From: DASTRU01 sp035761045
GTDB lineage: Bacteria > Pseudomonadota > Gammaproteobacteria > Burkholderiales > Burkholderiaceae_E
Direction of reading: 5' to 3'
Length of the DNA: 16,297 nucleotides
NCBI GenBank assembly: GCA_035761045.1
Contig: DASTRU010000168.1
Span: 1 to 16,297 of the forward strand
The position numbers and the translations under genes are program-made. Numbering within the stretch: the stretch's first letter is position 1; every line of letters begins with the position of its first letter. The notes below the pieces were generated by a model. The model was not told where the DNA came from. It saw nothing but the letters and a program-made list of their open reading frames with translations, and did not search any database. Below are positions 5,087 to 12,992 of the stretch, piece after piece.

Positions 5087-7312
5087 ATGAATACCCATAC
5101 GCACGAGCATCATGAAACGAGCACGACCTCGTCGCGCGCATGCTGCTCGCACCATCAACACCAACATCATCACGCGCCAGCGAGACCGCCGTCTCCGCCT
5201 AACGAACCGGGCAGCGAGGGCACGGTGTACACCTGCCCCATGCATCCGGAGATTCGCCAATCGCAGCCGGGCAGTTGTCCGATTTGCGGCATGGCGCTCG
5301 AACCCGTCATGCCGTCGCTTGACGATACCGAGCCAGAGGAACTGACGGATTTCACGCGTCGCTTCGCGTGGACGCTGCCCGCGACCGTCGTCATCGCCGT
5401 ACTCGGCATGTTTGGGCATCGCCTCGGGTGGTTCACGCCGTCGGTGCAATCGTGGGTGGAACTCGCGCTGTCCATTCCCGCGGTGCTATGGGCGGGGTGG
5501 CCGATCTTCGTGCGGGGCTATCGCTCCATCGTCACGCGGCAACCCAATATGTGGACCTTGATCGGACTCGGCACCTCGGCCGCGTTTGGCTATAGCGTGG
5601 TCGCGACGGTGGCGCCCGCCCTATTCCCAACGAGCTTTCTCGCGCATGGTCGCGTGGGCGTGTATTACGAAGCGGCCGCGGTAATCATCGCGCTCACGCT
5701 GTTGGGGCAAATATTGGAGATGCGCGCGCGCTCGAAAACATCGGCCGCCATCAAATCGTTATTACGCCTCGCGCCCAAGACGGCTCGGCGAATCAACGCG
5801 GACGGTAGCGAGGCCGACATTCCCTTGTCGCATGTACACGTGGGCGACATATTGCGCGTACGGCCCGGAGAGAAAGTGCCGGTGGACGGCGTGGTGGTGG
5901 ACGGCAGCAGCGCGGTCGATGAATCAATGTTGACCGGTGAATCCTTACCCATCACGAAGCAGCCTAACGACCGCGTGATTGGCGCGACGCTCAACGCGAG
6001 CGGCGCTCTTGTCATGCGCGCCGAACAAGTGGGCGCGCAAACCGTGCTTTCGCAAATCGTGCAATTGGTCGCGCAAGCGCAACGTTCGAAGGCGCCGTTG
6101 CAACGGCTGGCCGATCGAGTCGCGGGCGTGTTCGTGTTGGCGGTGGTGGGTGTCGCCATCGCGACCTTCTTCGCCTGGGGCGTATTCGGTCCCGAGCCGA
6201 GTTGGGTGTATGGCTTGGTGAATGCCGTCGCGGTGCTCATCATCGCGTGCCCATGCGCCTTGGGTTTAGCCACGCCGATGTCGATCATGGTGGCCACTGG
6301 ACGCGCGGCCACGCACGGTGTGTTGTTTCGCGACGCCGCCGCGATCGAGAAATTGCGCGAGGTGGATGTATTAGTCGTCGATAAAACCGGCACCTTGACC
6401 GAAGGCCGACCACGGTTTCAACGCGCGGTCGGGTTAAGTCCTTTCACTGACGACGATGTCTTGCGTCTTGCGGCAAGCCTTGATCAAGGCAGCGAACATC
6501 CGCTCGCGCATGCGATCGTGGACGAAGCGCGCTCTCGCGGACTGGCGTTGGAGGCGGTACGGGAATTTGAATCGAGCAGCGGTATCGGCGTGCGCGGCCA
6601 CGTCGCGAACCATCGTCTCGCCTTGGGCAACGCGGCGTTGATGCGCGACGAACGCATCGACATCGCGCCAGCGCACGAGGCGCGATTGGATGAGTTACGC
6701 CGCGCGAATGCGTCGGTCATGATGCTCGCCGTCGATGGACGACTCGCGGGATTGATCGCTGTGGCCGACCCAATCAAGGCCAGCACGCCCGAAGCCTTGG
6801 CGCAGATGCGAAACGCGCGAGTTCGCGTGGTGATGGCAACCGGCGATGGCGAAACCACCGCGCGCCTCGTCGCGCGCGAGTTGGGCATCGACGAAGTGCA
6901 TGGCGAGGTCAAACCCGCCGACAAGCTCGCGTTGATCGAACGCTTGCAACGCGAAGGCCATGTCGTGGCGATGGCGGGCGACGGCATCAACGACGCGCCG
7001 GCGCTCGCGAAAGCCGATGTCGGCATCGCGATGGGCACGGGGACCGACGTCGCCATGAGCAGCGCGTCGGTCACGCTCGTAAAAGGTGATTTACGCGGCA
7101 TCGCCAACGCATTGACGATCTCGCGCGCGACGGTGGCGAACATGCGGCAAAACCTCGCGTTCTCGCTCGGCTACAACGCGCTTGGCGTACCCATCGCCGC
7201 CGGCGTGTTGTACCCGGTCGTGGGCCTGTTGCTGTCGCCGATGTTGGCGGCGCTCGCCATGAGCCTAAGTTCCGTTTCAGTCATCGCCAACGCGCTTCGC
7301 CTGCGCGCATGA
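5087..7312 (+). CDS. P1B-1-type Cu(+)-exporting ATPase with N-terminal His-rich and heavy-metal-binding domain
   Basis: The 741-residue inner-membrane pump hydrolyses ATP to expel Cu(I) from the cytoplasm. The N terminus has a His-rich segment (residues 4-29) and then a heavy-metal-binding domain (about 45-73) with C-P-M-H-P and C-P-I-C-G-M. The usual CxxC HMA domain is absent. Core motifs are TGES (283-286), the CPC metal site in transmembrane helix 6 (388-390), the phosphorylated DKTGT (432-436), SEHP (469-472) and GDGINDAP (631-638). Y696-N697 in helix 7 and M725-x2-S728-S729 in helix 8 are the signature of Cu(I)/Ag(I) selectivity. AGGAAG (5076-5081) serves ATG 5087. It is driven by the CueR-type promoter just upstream and is convergent with the DUF5335 gene, 27 bases away, with no clear terminator between. 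copA or copF would be reasonable names, but usage differs between species. Confidence 0.95.
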   Translation: MNTHTHEHHETSTTSSRACCSHHQHQHHHAPARPPSPPNEPGSEGTVYTCPMHPEIRQSQPGSCPICGMALEPVMPSLDDTEPEELTDFTRRFAWTLPATVVIAVLGMFGHRLGWFTPSVQSWVELALSIPAVLWAGWPIFVRGYRSIVTRQPNMWTLIGLGTSAAFGYSVVATVAPALFPTSFLAHGRVGVYYEAAAVIIALTLLGQILEMRARSKTSAAIKSLLRLAPKTARRINADGSEADIPLSHVHVGDILRVRPGEKVPVDGVVVDGSSAVDESMLTGESLPITKQPNDRVIGATLNASGALVMRAEQVGAQTVLSQIVQLVAQAQRSKAPLQRLADRVAGVFVLAVVGVAIATFFAWGVFGPEPSWVYGLVNAVAVLIIACPCALGLATPMSIMVATGRAATHGVLFRDAAAIEKLREVDVLVVDKTGTLTEGRPRFQRAVGLSPFTDDDVLRLAASLDQGSEHPLAHAIVDEARSRGLALEAVREFESSSGIGVRGHVANHRLALGNAALMRDERIDIAPAHEARLDELRRANASVMMLAVDGRLAGLIAVADPIKASTPEALAQMRNARVRVVMATGDGETTARLVARELGIDEVHGEVKPADKLALIERLQREGHVVAMAGDGINDAPALAKADVGIAMGTGTDVAMSSASVTLVKGDLRGIANALTISRATVANMRQNLAFSLGYNALGVPIAAGVLYPVVGLLLSPMLAALAMSLSSVSVIANALRLRA

Positions 7313-7339
7313 CGATTCACCGCGCGGCCACGCCACGTG

Positions 7340-7675
7340 TTAGTGCGAGGGCAAGACGAGCGGCGCGCTTAATTGAACGATGTGGTGATTGCCTTCGGGG
7401 TCGATCGCTTCAAGGCTGTGCAGCGAGGACACGTCTTGATCGATATGAATGTGTTGCGGGTGCCGCACGCGGTGTTCGAGCCCCTCCGCGAACACCGTCA
7501 AGGCATCCTCCTTTGGGTCGTAGGTCAGGCCGTTCAACGCGATCCAATTCGCCATGACGTAATCGCCTAATTGCGGCCCCGTCACCTCCACTTTCACTTG
7601 TTGCGTGAGTAAGGATTTCGAGACGTCGTCGAAGAAGTTTTGCCAGCGTTCGCGCTTGAGTTCTTGTAGTGACAT
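7340..7675 (-). CDS. DUF5335 family protein
   Basis: The 111-residue soluble protein has no signal peptide or membrane segment. Residues about 36-55 (G-D-Y-V-M-A-N-W-I-A-L-N-G-L-T-Y-D-P-K) and the following hydrophobic, His-containing strand fit the DUF5335 pattern as I recall it. Its function is unknown; relatives are often seen near stress and anaerobic-response genes. The ATG at 7675 has a strong ribosome-binding site (AGGGAG in the complement, just upstream). A perfect Fnr/Anr box is centred about 58 bases upstream of the ATG, so oxygen- or redox-dependent expression is likely. Confidence 0.65.
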   Translation of the reverse strand: MSLQELKRERWQNFFDDVSKSLLTQQVKVEVTGPQLGDYVMANWIALNGLTYDPKEDALTVFAEGLEHRVRHPQHIHIDQDVSSLHSLEAIDPEGNHHIVQLSAPLVLPSH

Positions 7676-7726
7676 GTTCGCTCCCTATGGGGTCGTGCCA
7701 TGGTGAACGGTGCACACGAAAGTTTA

Positions 7727-7740
7727 TTGATATCGATCAA
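7727..7740 (-). promoter_or_regulatory. Perfect Fnr/Anr-type box upstream of the DUF5335 gene
   Basis: TTGATATCGATCAA is an exact TTGAT-N4-ATCAA palindrome, the binding site of Fnr/Anr-type regulators. Its centre (7733.5) would put an activated start near 7692, leaving a leader of about 17 bases before the DUF5335 ATG, which includes its ribosome-binding site. A good -10 box is not visible at the expected place. The site is symmetric, but on the + side the nearest gene is the 3' end of the DHH gene, so it can only serve the - strand gene. A Crp/Fnr regulator with matching recognition residues is encoded at the right end of the window. Confidence 0.8.
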
Positions 7741-7747
7741 ACGAACA

Positions 7748-7780
7748 TCATCGTCATCACCGACTTAGTGATGTTGATGA
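7748..7780 (-). terminator. Imperfect hairpin at the end of the DHH gene
   Basis: CATCAC (7755-7760) pairs with GTGATG (7768-7773) across a 7-base loop, and TCATC (7748-7752) pairs further out with GATGA (7776-7780). The stop codon lies in the loop. Read on the minus strand it is followed by a mildly T-rich stretch. It may end the BON-CFA-DHH transcription unit before the Fnr box. The call is weak. Confidence 0.25.
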
Positions 7781-8760
7781 GCCGTCCACGGCACGGCTTG
7801 GAAAGCGGCGACAAACGCATCCAGGCGAGCCGAAGGCAAGCGATCGATGCCCGCCGCGCCCACGCGACCCGTGCCGCCGAATTGTTGGCATAAGGCCGCG
7901 GCATCGTCCGACCGCGCGATGGGCGCTCTTACGCTGACGAGATAACTCGCGCCCCGCATGTGATCGAGAACCGGCTTAAGAACGGCATGCGCGCAAGCGG
8001 GTTCGTCCAAGGCCAACTGATTAGCGAAAGTGCCGCTGATGCGGCGCGCCCATGCTTCGTCGGGCAACACCACGATGCGGCCTTGCGCGCCTTGCTAATA
8101 CGTCGCGGTTTGCTTGGCTTGCCGCAAATCGTCGGCTTGACGCGCCATGAGTTGAGCGACCACGGGTTCGCGCGCGGCGGCGTCAAGGGGATCGCGATAC
8201 GACGCAAGCAAGTCGTACAACCGCGCCGGCGCGATCAGCACATCGGCCTCGGTGTCGCCGTACGCGTTGTAGTTGATGGCTTCGCCGAGCATGCGCAGGG
8301 TTTCGCATTGATCGTTCGATAATTCCGCGAGCCGGGCCAAACGCCGCGCGCCGGACGCAAGGTTGTCGCCCCACGCGCCCACCACCGCCCACGCGCGCCG
8401 CGCGCCGTGCAAATACCGATCGACCAACACGCAGGTGCACACATTGGCATGACTATCGAGATGCGCTTGCAAGCGCGGATGCCGCACCGGCGTGTTCGCG
8501 GCGTGATGATCGAAGTAGCGCACGTTCACGCCGTGTTCGAGCAGGGCCGTCAACGCGCGCGCATTGCGCGGCATGGATAGATCAAAAACGACCACCTCGC
8601 GCGCCGAGGTCGGCGGCACGCGACGCAATAGCTCCACATCGCGCTTAAGCCCGGTGATCAAGGTCGCGGGACGCGGATCGTGCCAACGCCATTGCAACGC
8701 CGCGCACAGACCATCGGCATCGCCGTTGCACACGATGTAGCGCTCGACGTCGTCGCTCAT
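7765..8760 (-). pseudogene. DHH/DHHA1 phosphoesterase gene interrupted by an in-frame TAG
   Basis: The N-terminal part carries N-G-D-A-D-G (about 12-17) and F-D-H-H (83-86), metal-binding motifs of DHH-family phosphoesterases. TAG at 8095-8097 stops it after about 221 residues. The same frame stays open past the stop and encodes Q-G-A-Q-G-R-I-V-V-L-P and a complete DHHA1-type domain with S-V-R-A-P and G-G-T-G-R-V-G-A-A-G-I, ending at TAA 7765. Uninterrupted, it would be about 331 residues, the usual length of this family. One base change (for example from CAG, GAG or AAG) explains the stop. The short product keeps the catalytic half but loses the substrate-binding domain. Alternatives are a sequencing error or suppression. 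ATG 8760 is chosen; a GTG at 8769 is also possible. The start is 17 bases after the upstream gene's stop, so the pair is probably an operon. Confidence 0.75.
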
Positions 8761-8777
8761 CTCGAACACTTACGACT

Positions 8778-10106
8778 TCACGCATACAAATCGCGGCGCG
8801 TGAGCGGCAATGGCCATGCGCCGCGATGACGTTTAGACGCCAATACTTGATAGATGCCCATGCCGCCCGTATCGAATTCCAACGCGCATGCGGCCATATA
8901 CAAGCGCCATGTCCGGTAGATCGCTTCGCCGGCGCAACGCACCGCTTCGTGCTTGTGCCGTTCAAGTCGGTTGACCCAATGGCGTAGGGTCAAGGCGTAA
9001 TGCGGCCGCAATCCTTCAACGTCGTGAATCTCGAATCCGGCGCGCTCCATGCACAACTGCATATTGCCGATGCAATCCAGCTCGGCATCGGGAAATACAT
9101 AGCGGTTGATGAAGCGCGTGGCTGTCGCCTCGTGCCATCCCTCGTCGTCGTGCGTAATGCCGTGATTAAGGAACAACCCGTTGGGTCGCAACGCTTGGCG
9201 CACGGCATTTAGATAAGCGGGCATTCGCGCAAGGCCTACGTGCTCGACCATACCGATGCTTGCGATCTTGTCGTAGCCACCGTCGCTGGGTAAGTCGCGA
9301 TAGTCCCGCAGCTCGACCGTGACGCGATCGCCCAAGCCCTCCAGTCGAATGCGCTCGCTCGCGAATGCCAGCTGCTCCTTGCTTAAGGTAATGCCGTGAG
9401 CCTTGACGCCGTAATGCTTGGCGGCCCAGCACACCAACGCGCCCCAACCGCAACCGATATCGAGAAAACGTTCACCGGGTCGCAGCCGCAGCTTGCGGCA
9501 GATGTGATGAAGCTTTTGGCATTGCGCGTCATGCAAGGAATCGTTCGCATCCTCGAAATACGCGCACGAGTACACCCGCTCGTGGTCGAGCCATAAGGCG
9601 TAAAACTCGTTGGACACGTCGTAGTGAAACGACACCGCTTGGTGGTCGCTCGCGCGCGAGTGGCGGTGCGCGAATCGTTTGGAAGCGTCGGGCGTGGCGG
9701 AACGACGTGGCGTGAGCGACCAAGCATCGCGCCATAGGTGAAATTTGTCGCGCCACGTTAGCGACAGGTTTTCGATATGGTCTTTAAGGCTTAACACCGC
9801 ATACCAATCGCCCTCGACATCGAGGTCGCCTTGGATGTAAGCCTCGGCCAGCACTAACGGATCACGCGAAAACACCAGCCGGCGCAACACGCCGGGATGC
9901 CGCAGCACCAGCGTGAAAGGCGGTGTAGCGGAAGGGGCGTGCAACTCGCCGGTCCACAAACGCACGGCAGGCTTGTCGTTCATGTCGCAAAACAAACGAT
10001 CGAAGATTCGCACCGCATGCATCGCGTCCTTCTCGGTGGGCGCGTACACGCCGCGCTCTTCTTCCGAGGGGAGATTTTTTTGGCTCGCCACCAGCGATTT
10101 GCTCAT
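8778..10106 (-). CDS. Cyclopropane-fatty-acid synthase family SAM-dependent methyltransferase
   Basis: The 442-residue protein has the layout of cyclopropane-fatty-acid synthases. An N-terminal lipid-interacting domain comes first, then F-H-Y-D-V-S-N-E-F-Y (160-169) and the SAM-binding D-I-G-C-G-W-G (216-222). Next are G-M-V-E-H-V-G (285-291) and a late L-R-x-H-Y-A-L-T-L-R-x-W. These enzymes add a methylene group from S-adenosylmethionine to double bonds of membrane phospholipid acyl chains, hardening the membrane against stress. ATG 10106 is chosen because GGAAGGGG lies 8 bases upstream. An ATG at 10112 is only 2 bases from that site, and the longer frame upstream is unlike the family. It lies 62 bases after the BON gene and just before the DHH gene. 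Related members make other methylated lipids, so the exact product is not certain. Confidence 0.88.
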   Translation of the reverse strand: MSKSLVASQKNLPSEEERGVYAPTEKDAMHAVRIFDRLFCDMNDKPAVRLWTGELHAPSATPPFTLVLRHPGVLRRLVFSRDPLVLAEAYIQGDLDVEGDWYAVLSLKDHIENLSLTWRDKFHLWRDAWSLTPRRSATPDASKRFAHRHSRASDHQAVSFHYDVSNEFYALWLDHERVYSCAYFEDANDSLHDAQCQKLHHICRKLRLRPGERFLDIGCGWGALVCWAAKHYGVKAHGITLSKEQLAFASERIRLEGLGDRVTVELRDYRDLPSDGGYDKIASIGMVEHVGLARMPAYLNAVRQALRPNGLFLNHGITHDDEGWHEATATRFINRYVFPDAELDCIGNMQLCMERAGFEIHDVEGLRPHYALTLRHWVNRLERHKHEAVRCAGEAIYRTWRLYMAACALEFDTGGMGIYQVLASKRHRGAWPLPLTRRDLYA

Positions 10107-10168
10107 GAGCATCGCCCCTTCCGCATGGAAGTAAATTTCGAATACCGCTTGACGCCGACGCGGGCGCC

Positions 10169-10819
10169 TTAGCCGATGCGCAATTCGTTGACGACGTATT
10201 TCACGCCGGGCGATGACCACGCCACGCCGCTAGCCGCGTCGCGTTCATGCCAGGAATGCACCTTGCCGCGCAGCGTTACCTTGGGGCCGTCGATATCGAT
10301 TGAAATGTTCTTGAGCTCGCGCTCCACTTGGCGCGAAAGAGCCGACGAAATACGCCGCTTCATCTCGTCCGCTTGAATAGGCTTGGCGCGAATCGCGATG
10401 CTGTTGTTCACGCCGAGCACGCCGGTCAACGAGCGCACCGCGTATTCGGCGCTGCGGCGTTGAAAGTCCCAGTCCACCTCGCCTTCGAGCGTGATCCATC
10501 CCTTATCCACCGTCGCGCGCACGTCGGTGGGCACCATGGTGTTCCAGCGCAGCGCTTGTTCGGCGGCGATCGCGATATCGGTATCGCTGCGCCGATGGCT
10601 CTGCGCTAATCGCACGTCCAGCTCCAGGGCGATCAACCTTACGCCCTCGACGCGGCGTAACGCACGCTCGGCCGCGTACTTCTCCGCATATGTATCGATA
10701 TGACCGGTCAGCGTTGCGACACCGTCCGTCACGGCCACACCGATCGCGGCGGCATTGATAGTGGGGTCCCATTCCAATTCGGCTTCGATATCTTTTTTAA
10801 GCTGTGCATCCGTCTTCAT
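10169..10819 (-). CDS. Cytoplasmic protein with three BON domains
   Basis: The 216-residue protein consists of three BON domains in tandem (about residues 5-68, 75-140 and 148-216). Each shows the pattern of a helix, then V-x-V-x-x-G-x-(V/I)-T-L-x-G-x-V and an A-x-x-(A/V)-x-x-(V/L)-x-G-V helix. BON domains bind membranes or polymers and are common in stress-induced proteins. OsmY carries two with a signal peptide; here there are three and no signal peptide, so it should stay in the cytoplasm. ATG 10819 is chosen because GGAAAGGG lies about 8 bases upstream; the longer open frame to 10990 is low-complexity intergenic sequence. It is the first gene of a probable BON-CFA-DHH unit with an Fnr-like promoter upstream. 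Confidence 0.85.
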   Translation of the reverse strand: MKTDAQLKKDIEAELEWDPTINAAAIGVAVTDGVATLTGHIDTYAEKYAAERALRRVEGVRLIALELDVRLAQSHRRSDTDIAIAAEQALRWNTMVPTDVRATVDKGWITLEGEVDWDFQRRSAEYAVRSLTGVLGVNNSIAIRAKPIQADEMKRRISSALSRQVERELKNISIDIDGPKVTLRGKVHSWHERDAASGVAWSSPGVKYVVNELRIG

Positions 10820-10887
10820 GCTGAACGCCCTTTCCAACGAGTTGCAAGAATCCGGCGACGCGCGGTTCGCGTCGCGTCGGTAAACGC

Positions 10888-10928
10888 AATCTAGAGAACG
10901 GGGTTCGGCGCGTATTGATCGATCGCAA
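10888..10928 (-). promoter_or_regulatory. Fnr-like promoter for the BON gene unit
   Basis: TTGATCGATCGCAA (10915-10928) matches the Fnr/Anr box fully in one half and 3 of 5 bases in the other. On the minus strand a -10-like TAGATT lies at 10893-10888. A start around 10881 would place the box centre (10921.5) about 40-41 bases upstream, the position used by class II Fnr-activated promoters. This spacing makes the degenerate site more credible. The leader to the BON ATG would be about 62 bases. The site also lies about 90 bases before the divergent pncB gene and could affect it. Confidence 0.5.
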
Positions 10929-11013
10929 TAAATTTGCGTAAACGCAAGACCGTCGCTAAACAACGTCGCGACAATGAGTCGCTCGGTCATCGCGACAAAT
11001 CAACGCCTTGAAT

Positions 11014-12342
11014 ATGTTGTCGAGCGCCTTGTTGACGGACTTCTACCAGCTCACGATGGCGCAGGCCTATCTTGAAGAGCGCATGACGGACGTCGCGGTA
11101 TTCGAGCTGTTCGTGCGCAAGCTTCCCGAATCGCGCAACTTTCTCGTCGCGGCCGGGCTCGATCAAGTGTTGCAGTACCTCGAACACTTGCGCTTCTCGC
11201 CGTCCGACATCGAGTGGTTGGCGCGGCAAGGCCGCTTGTCCAATGCGCTGCTCGATTACCTCGGGCGATTTCGTTTCGAGGGCGACGTACATGCCATGCC
11301 CGAGGGTTCGGTTTTCTTTGCTAATGAGCCGATCGTGCGGATCACCGCGCCACTGCCGCAGGCACAACTCGTTGAAAGCCGCGTGCTTAATTTGATGCAC
11401 TTTCAAACGCTCATCGCCTCCAAGGCGGCGCGCATGCGTTTGGTGGCGGGGGATCGACGGCTGGTGGATTTTGGTATGCGTCGCGCCCACGGCGCCGAAG
11501 CGGCGTTGCTGGCCGCGCGCGCCGCGTGGCTTACCGGTTTCGATGGCACCGCGACCGCCGAGGCGGGTCGCGCGTTCGCGATTCCCGTATTCGGAACCAT
11601 GGCGCATTCGTTCGTGCAAACCCACGCGAGCGAACAAGACGCTTTCGCCGCGTTCGCGCGCGTGCATCCACAACGCCCTACGTTATTGGTCGACACCTAT
11701 GACACCGAAACGGGCGTGGCGCATGCCATCGCGTTGGCGCGCGAAGGCGTAAGCGTGGCGGGCGTGCGCTTGGATAGCGGCGACCTCGGCGCCTTGGCCA
11801 AGTCCGCGCGGCGCATGCTCGACGACGCGGGCCTACGCGACGTCACGATCTTGGCCAGCGGAAACCTAGACGAATATCGCATCGCCGCCCTGCTCGCGTC
11901 CGAGGCGCCGATCGATGCGTTTGGCATCGGAACGGCGCTCGACACCTCGATCGATACACCGGCGCTCGACGCGGTATACAAGGTGCAAAGTTATGCCGGC
12001 ATCGCGCGCCGCAAACGTTCGACGGGTAAGGCGACGTGGCCCGGCGTCAAACAGGTTTGGCGAAGTTACAACGCCGATGGCTGCATCGCGCGCGATGTGA
12101 TTCAACTCGACGGAGTAAGCGTTGGCGATGCAAGCCAACCTCAACTCGCTTTATGCATGCGAGGCGGGCGGCGCATCGAACCGTGGCCCGGCCTTCACGC
12201 CGCGCGGGCGAGATGCGCGCGAGAACTCGCGACACTGCCCGCCGCGCTAAAACGTTTGACGCCCGCCGATCCGCCGTTTAGCGCCGTCGTTTCACCCGAG
12301 CTGCAAGCGCTCGCGCGCGAGATCGATGCTCGACGGTTTTAA
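11014..12342 (+). CDS. pncB: Nicotinate phosphoribosyltransferase
   Basis: The 442-residue enzyme joins nicotinate and PRPP to form nicotinate mononucleotide, the committed step of NAD salvage (Preiss-Handler pathway). Visible motifs are T-D-F-Y-Q-L-T-M near the N terminus, M-P-E-G-S-V-F-F-A-N-E-P, and D-F-G-x-R-R-A-H-G. These are followed by G-T-M-A-H with the phospho-accepting His (H198), G-V-R-L-D-S-G-D-L and F-G-I-G-T-x-L-D-T-S. ATG 11014 is chosen; a TTG at 11008 lies in the same frame and neither has a good ribosome-binding site. The gene is divergent from the BON gene. Its last 51 bases overlap the convergent nicotinamidase gene, which supplies its substrate. Confidence 0.92.
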   Translation: MLSSALLTDFYQLTMAQAYLEERMTDVAVFELFVRKLPESRNFLVAAGLDQVLQYLEHLRFSPSDIEWLARQGRLSNALLDYLGRFRFEGDVHAMPEGSVFFANEPIVRITAPLPQAQLVESRVLNLMHFQTLIASKAARMRLVAGDRRLVDFGMRRAHGAEAALLAARAAWLTGFDGTATAEAGRAFAIPVFGTMAHSFVQTHASEQDAFAAFARVHPQRPTLLVDTYDTETGVAHAIALAREGVSVAGVRLDSGDLGALAKSARRMLDDAGLRDVTILASGNLDEYRIAALLASEAPIDAFGIGTALDTSIDTPALDAVYKVQSYAGIARRKRSTGKATWPGVKQVWRSYNADGCIARDVIQLDGVSVGDASQPQLALCMRGGRRIEPWPGLHAARARCARELATLPAALKRLTPADPPFSAVVSPELQALAREIDARRF

Positions 12343-12942
12343 GTTTGCCGTGCTCGTAAGCATGGCGCCCGCCGCCGTCATGCGCGCCAACGCGCGTTGA
12401 TCGTCGCCGGGACTTACGTTGACCGCCGCGATCGCATCGGTCGCGAGCATGACCTCGTAACCATGCTCGCGCGCATCGAGCACGGTATTCAGCACGCAAT
12501 AGTCGGTCGCCAACCCGCCGACGACCAACCGCTTCACGGCCAAGCGTTCGAGCAATGCGCGTAACCGCGTGCCCGAGAAGCCCGAATAAGCATCGCGCTC
12601 CTCGGTCGTCGCCTTCGAAATCACATACGCGCTTTCGGGTAAGGCGAGTTGATCGGCGAACTTAGCGCCCGCGCTATCGGCGACGCAATGCGGCGGCCAC
12701 GGACCGCCTTGCGATTGAAACGAGCAATGCTGGCTCGGATGCCAGTCGCGCGTCGCGATGATGGGCCAGCCATGGGTGTTGAAGATTGAAATCAAATGAT
12801 TGAGTGGCTCAAGCACGACCTCGCCTTTCGGCACGGCGAGACTGCCACCCGCTAAAAAATCGCGTTGCACGTCAACGATCAACAACGCATCGCCTGAACG
12901 CAATGCCGTTGGGGAATCGGATAACGCGTGGCTTGGGATCAT
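12292..12942 (-). CDS. pncA: Nicotinamidase (isochorismatase-fold amidase)
   Basis: The 216-residue enzyme hydrolyses nicotinamide to nicotinate and ammonia. The catalytic triad is D24 (L-I-V-D-V-Q-x-D-F), K110 and C149 (G-G-L-A-T-D-Y-C-V). The metal-binding D66-x-H68-x3-H72 and the W-P-x-H-C-V segment are those of true nicotinamidases rather than isochorismatases. D-A-Y-S-G-F after K110 also fits. AAGGAGAG just upstream of ATG 12942 fixes the start, although the frame is open to 13026. Its 3' end overlaps pncB on the opposite strand by 51 bases. Its start is 50 bases from the divergent kinase-like gene. Together with pncB it gives a full path from nicotinamide to nicotinate mononucleotide. 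Confidence 0.92.
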   Translation of the reverse strand: MIPSHALSDSPTALRSGDALLIVDVQRDFLAGGSLAVPKGEVVLEPLNHLISIFNTHGWPIIATRDWHPSQHCSFQSQGGPWPPHCVADSAGAKFADQLALPESAYVISKATTEERDAYSGFSGTRLRALLERLAVKRLVVGGLATDYCVLNTVLDAREHGYEVMLATDAIAAVNVSPGDDQRALARMTAAGAMLTSTANLKPSSIDLARERLQLG

Positions 12943-12992
12943 GGCTCTCTCCTTGAGTAACGGCGAGCAAGGGGCGCGACGTGGTGGGATAC

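Noticed and set aside
5665..6393. Long open frame (242 codons) on the minus strand inside the Cu(+)-ATPase gene
   Set aside because: Its protein is low-complexity Ala/Thr/Arg with no family pattern; it is a reverse-frame shadow of a GC-rich gene. The same applies to 6484-7143, 2961-3632 and 996-1550 on the minus strand.
8095..8097. TAG as a pyrrolysine codon in the DHH gene
   Set aside because: Nothing in the window suggests a pyrrolysine system and the family has no known pyrrolysine position; a nonsense mutation or sequencing error is simpler.
10987..11673. Minus-strand frame of 228 codons across the start of pncB
   Set aside because: It lies opposite a clearly coding gene, has Arg/His/Gln-rich composition and no recognisable domain.
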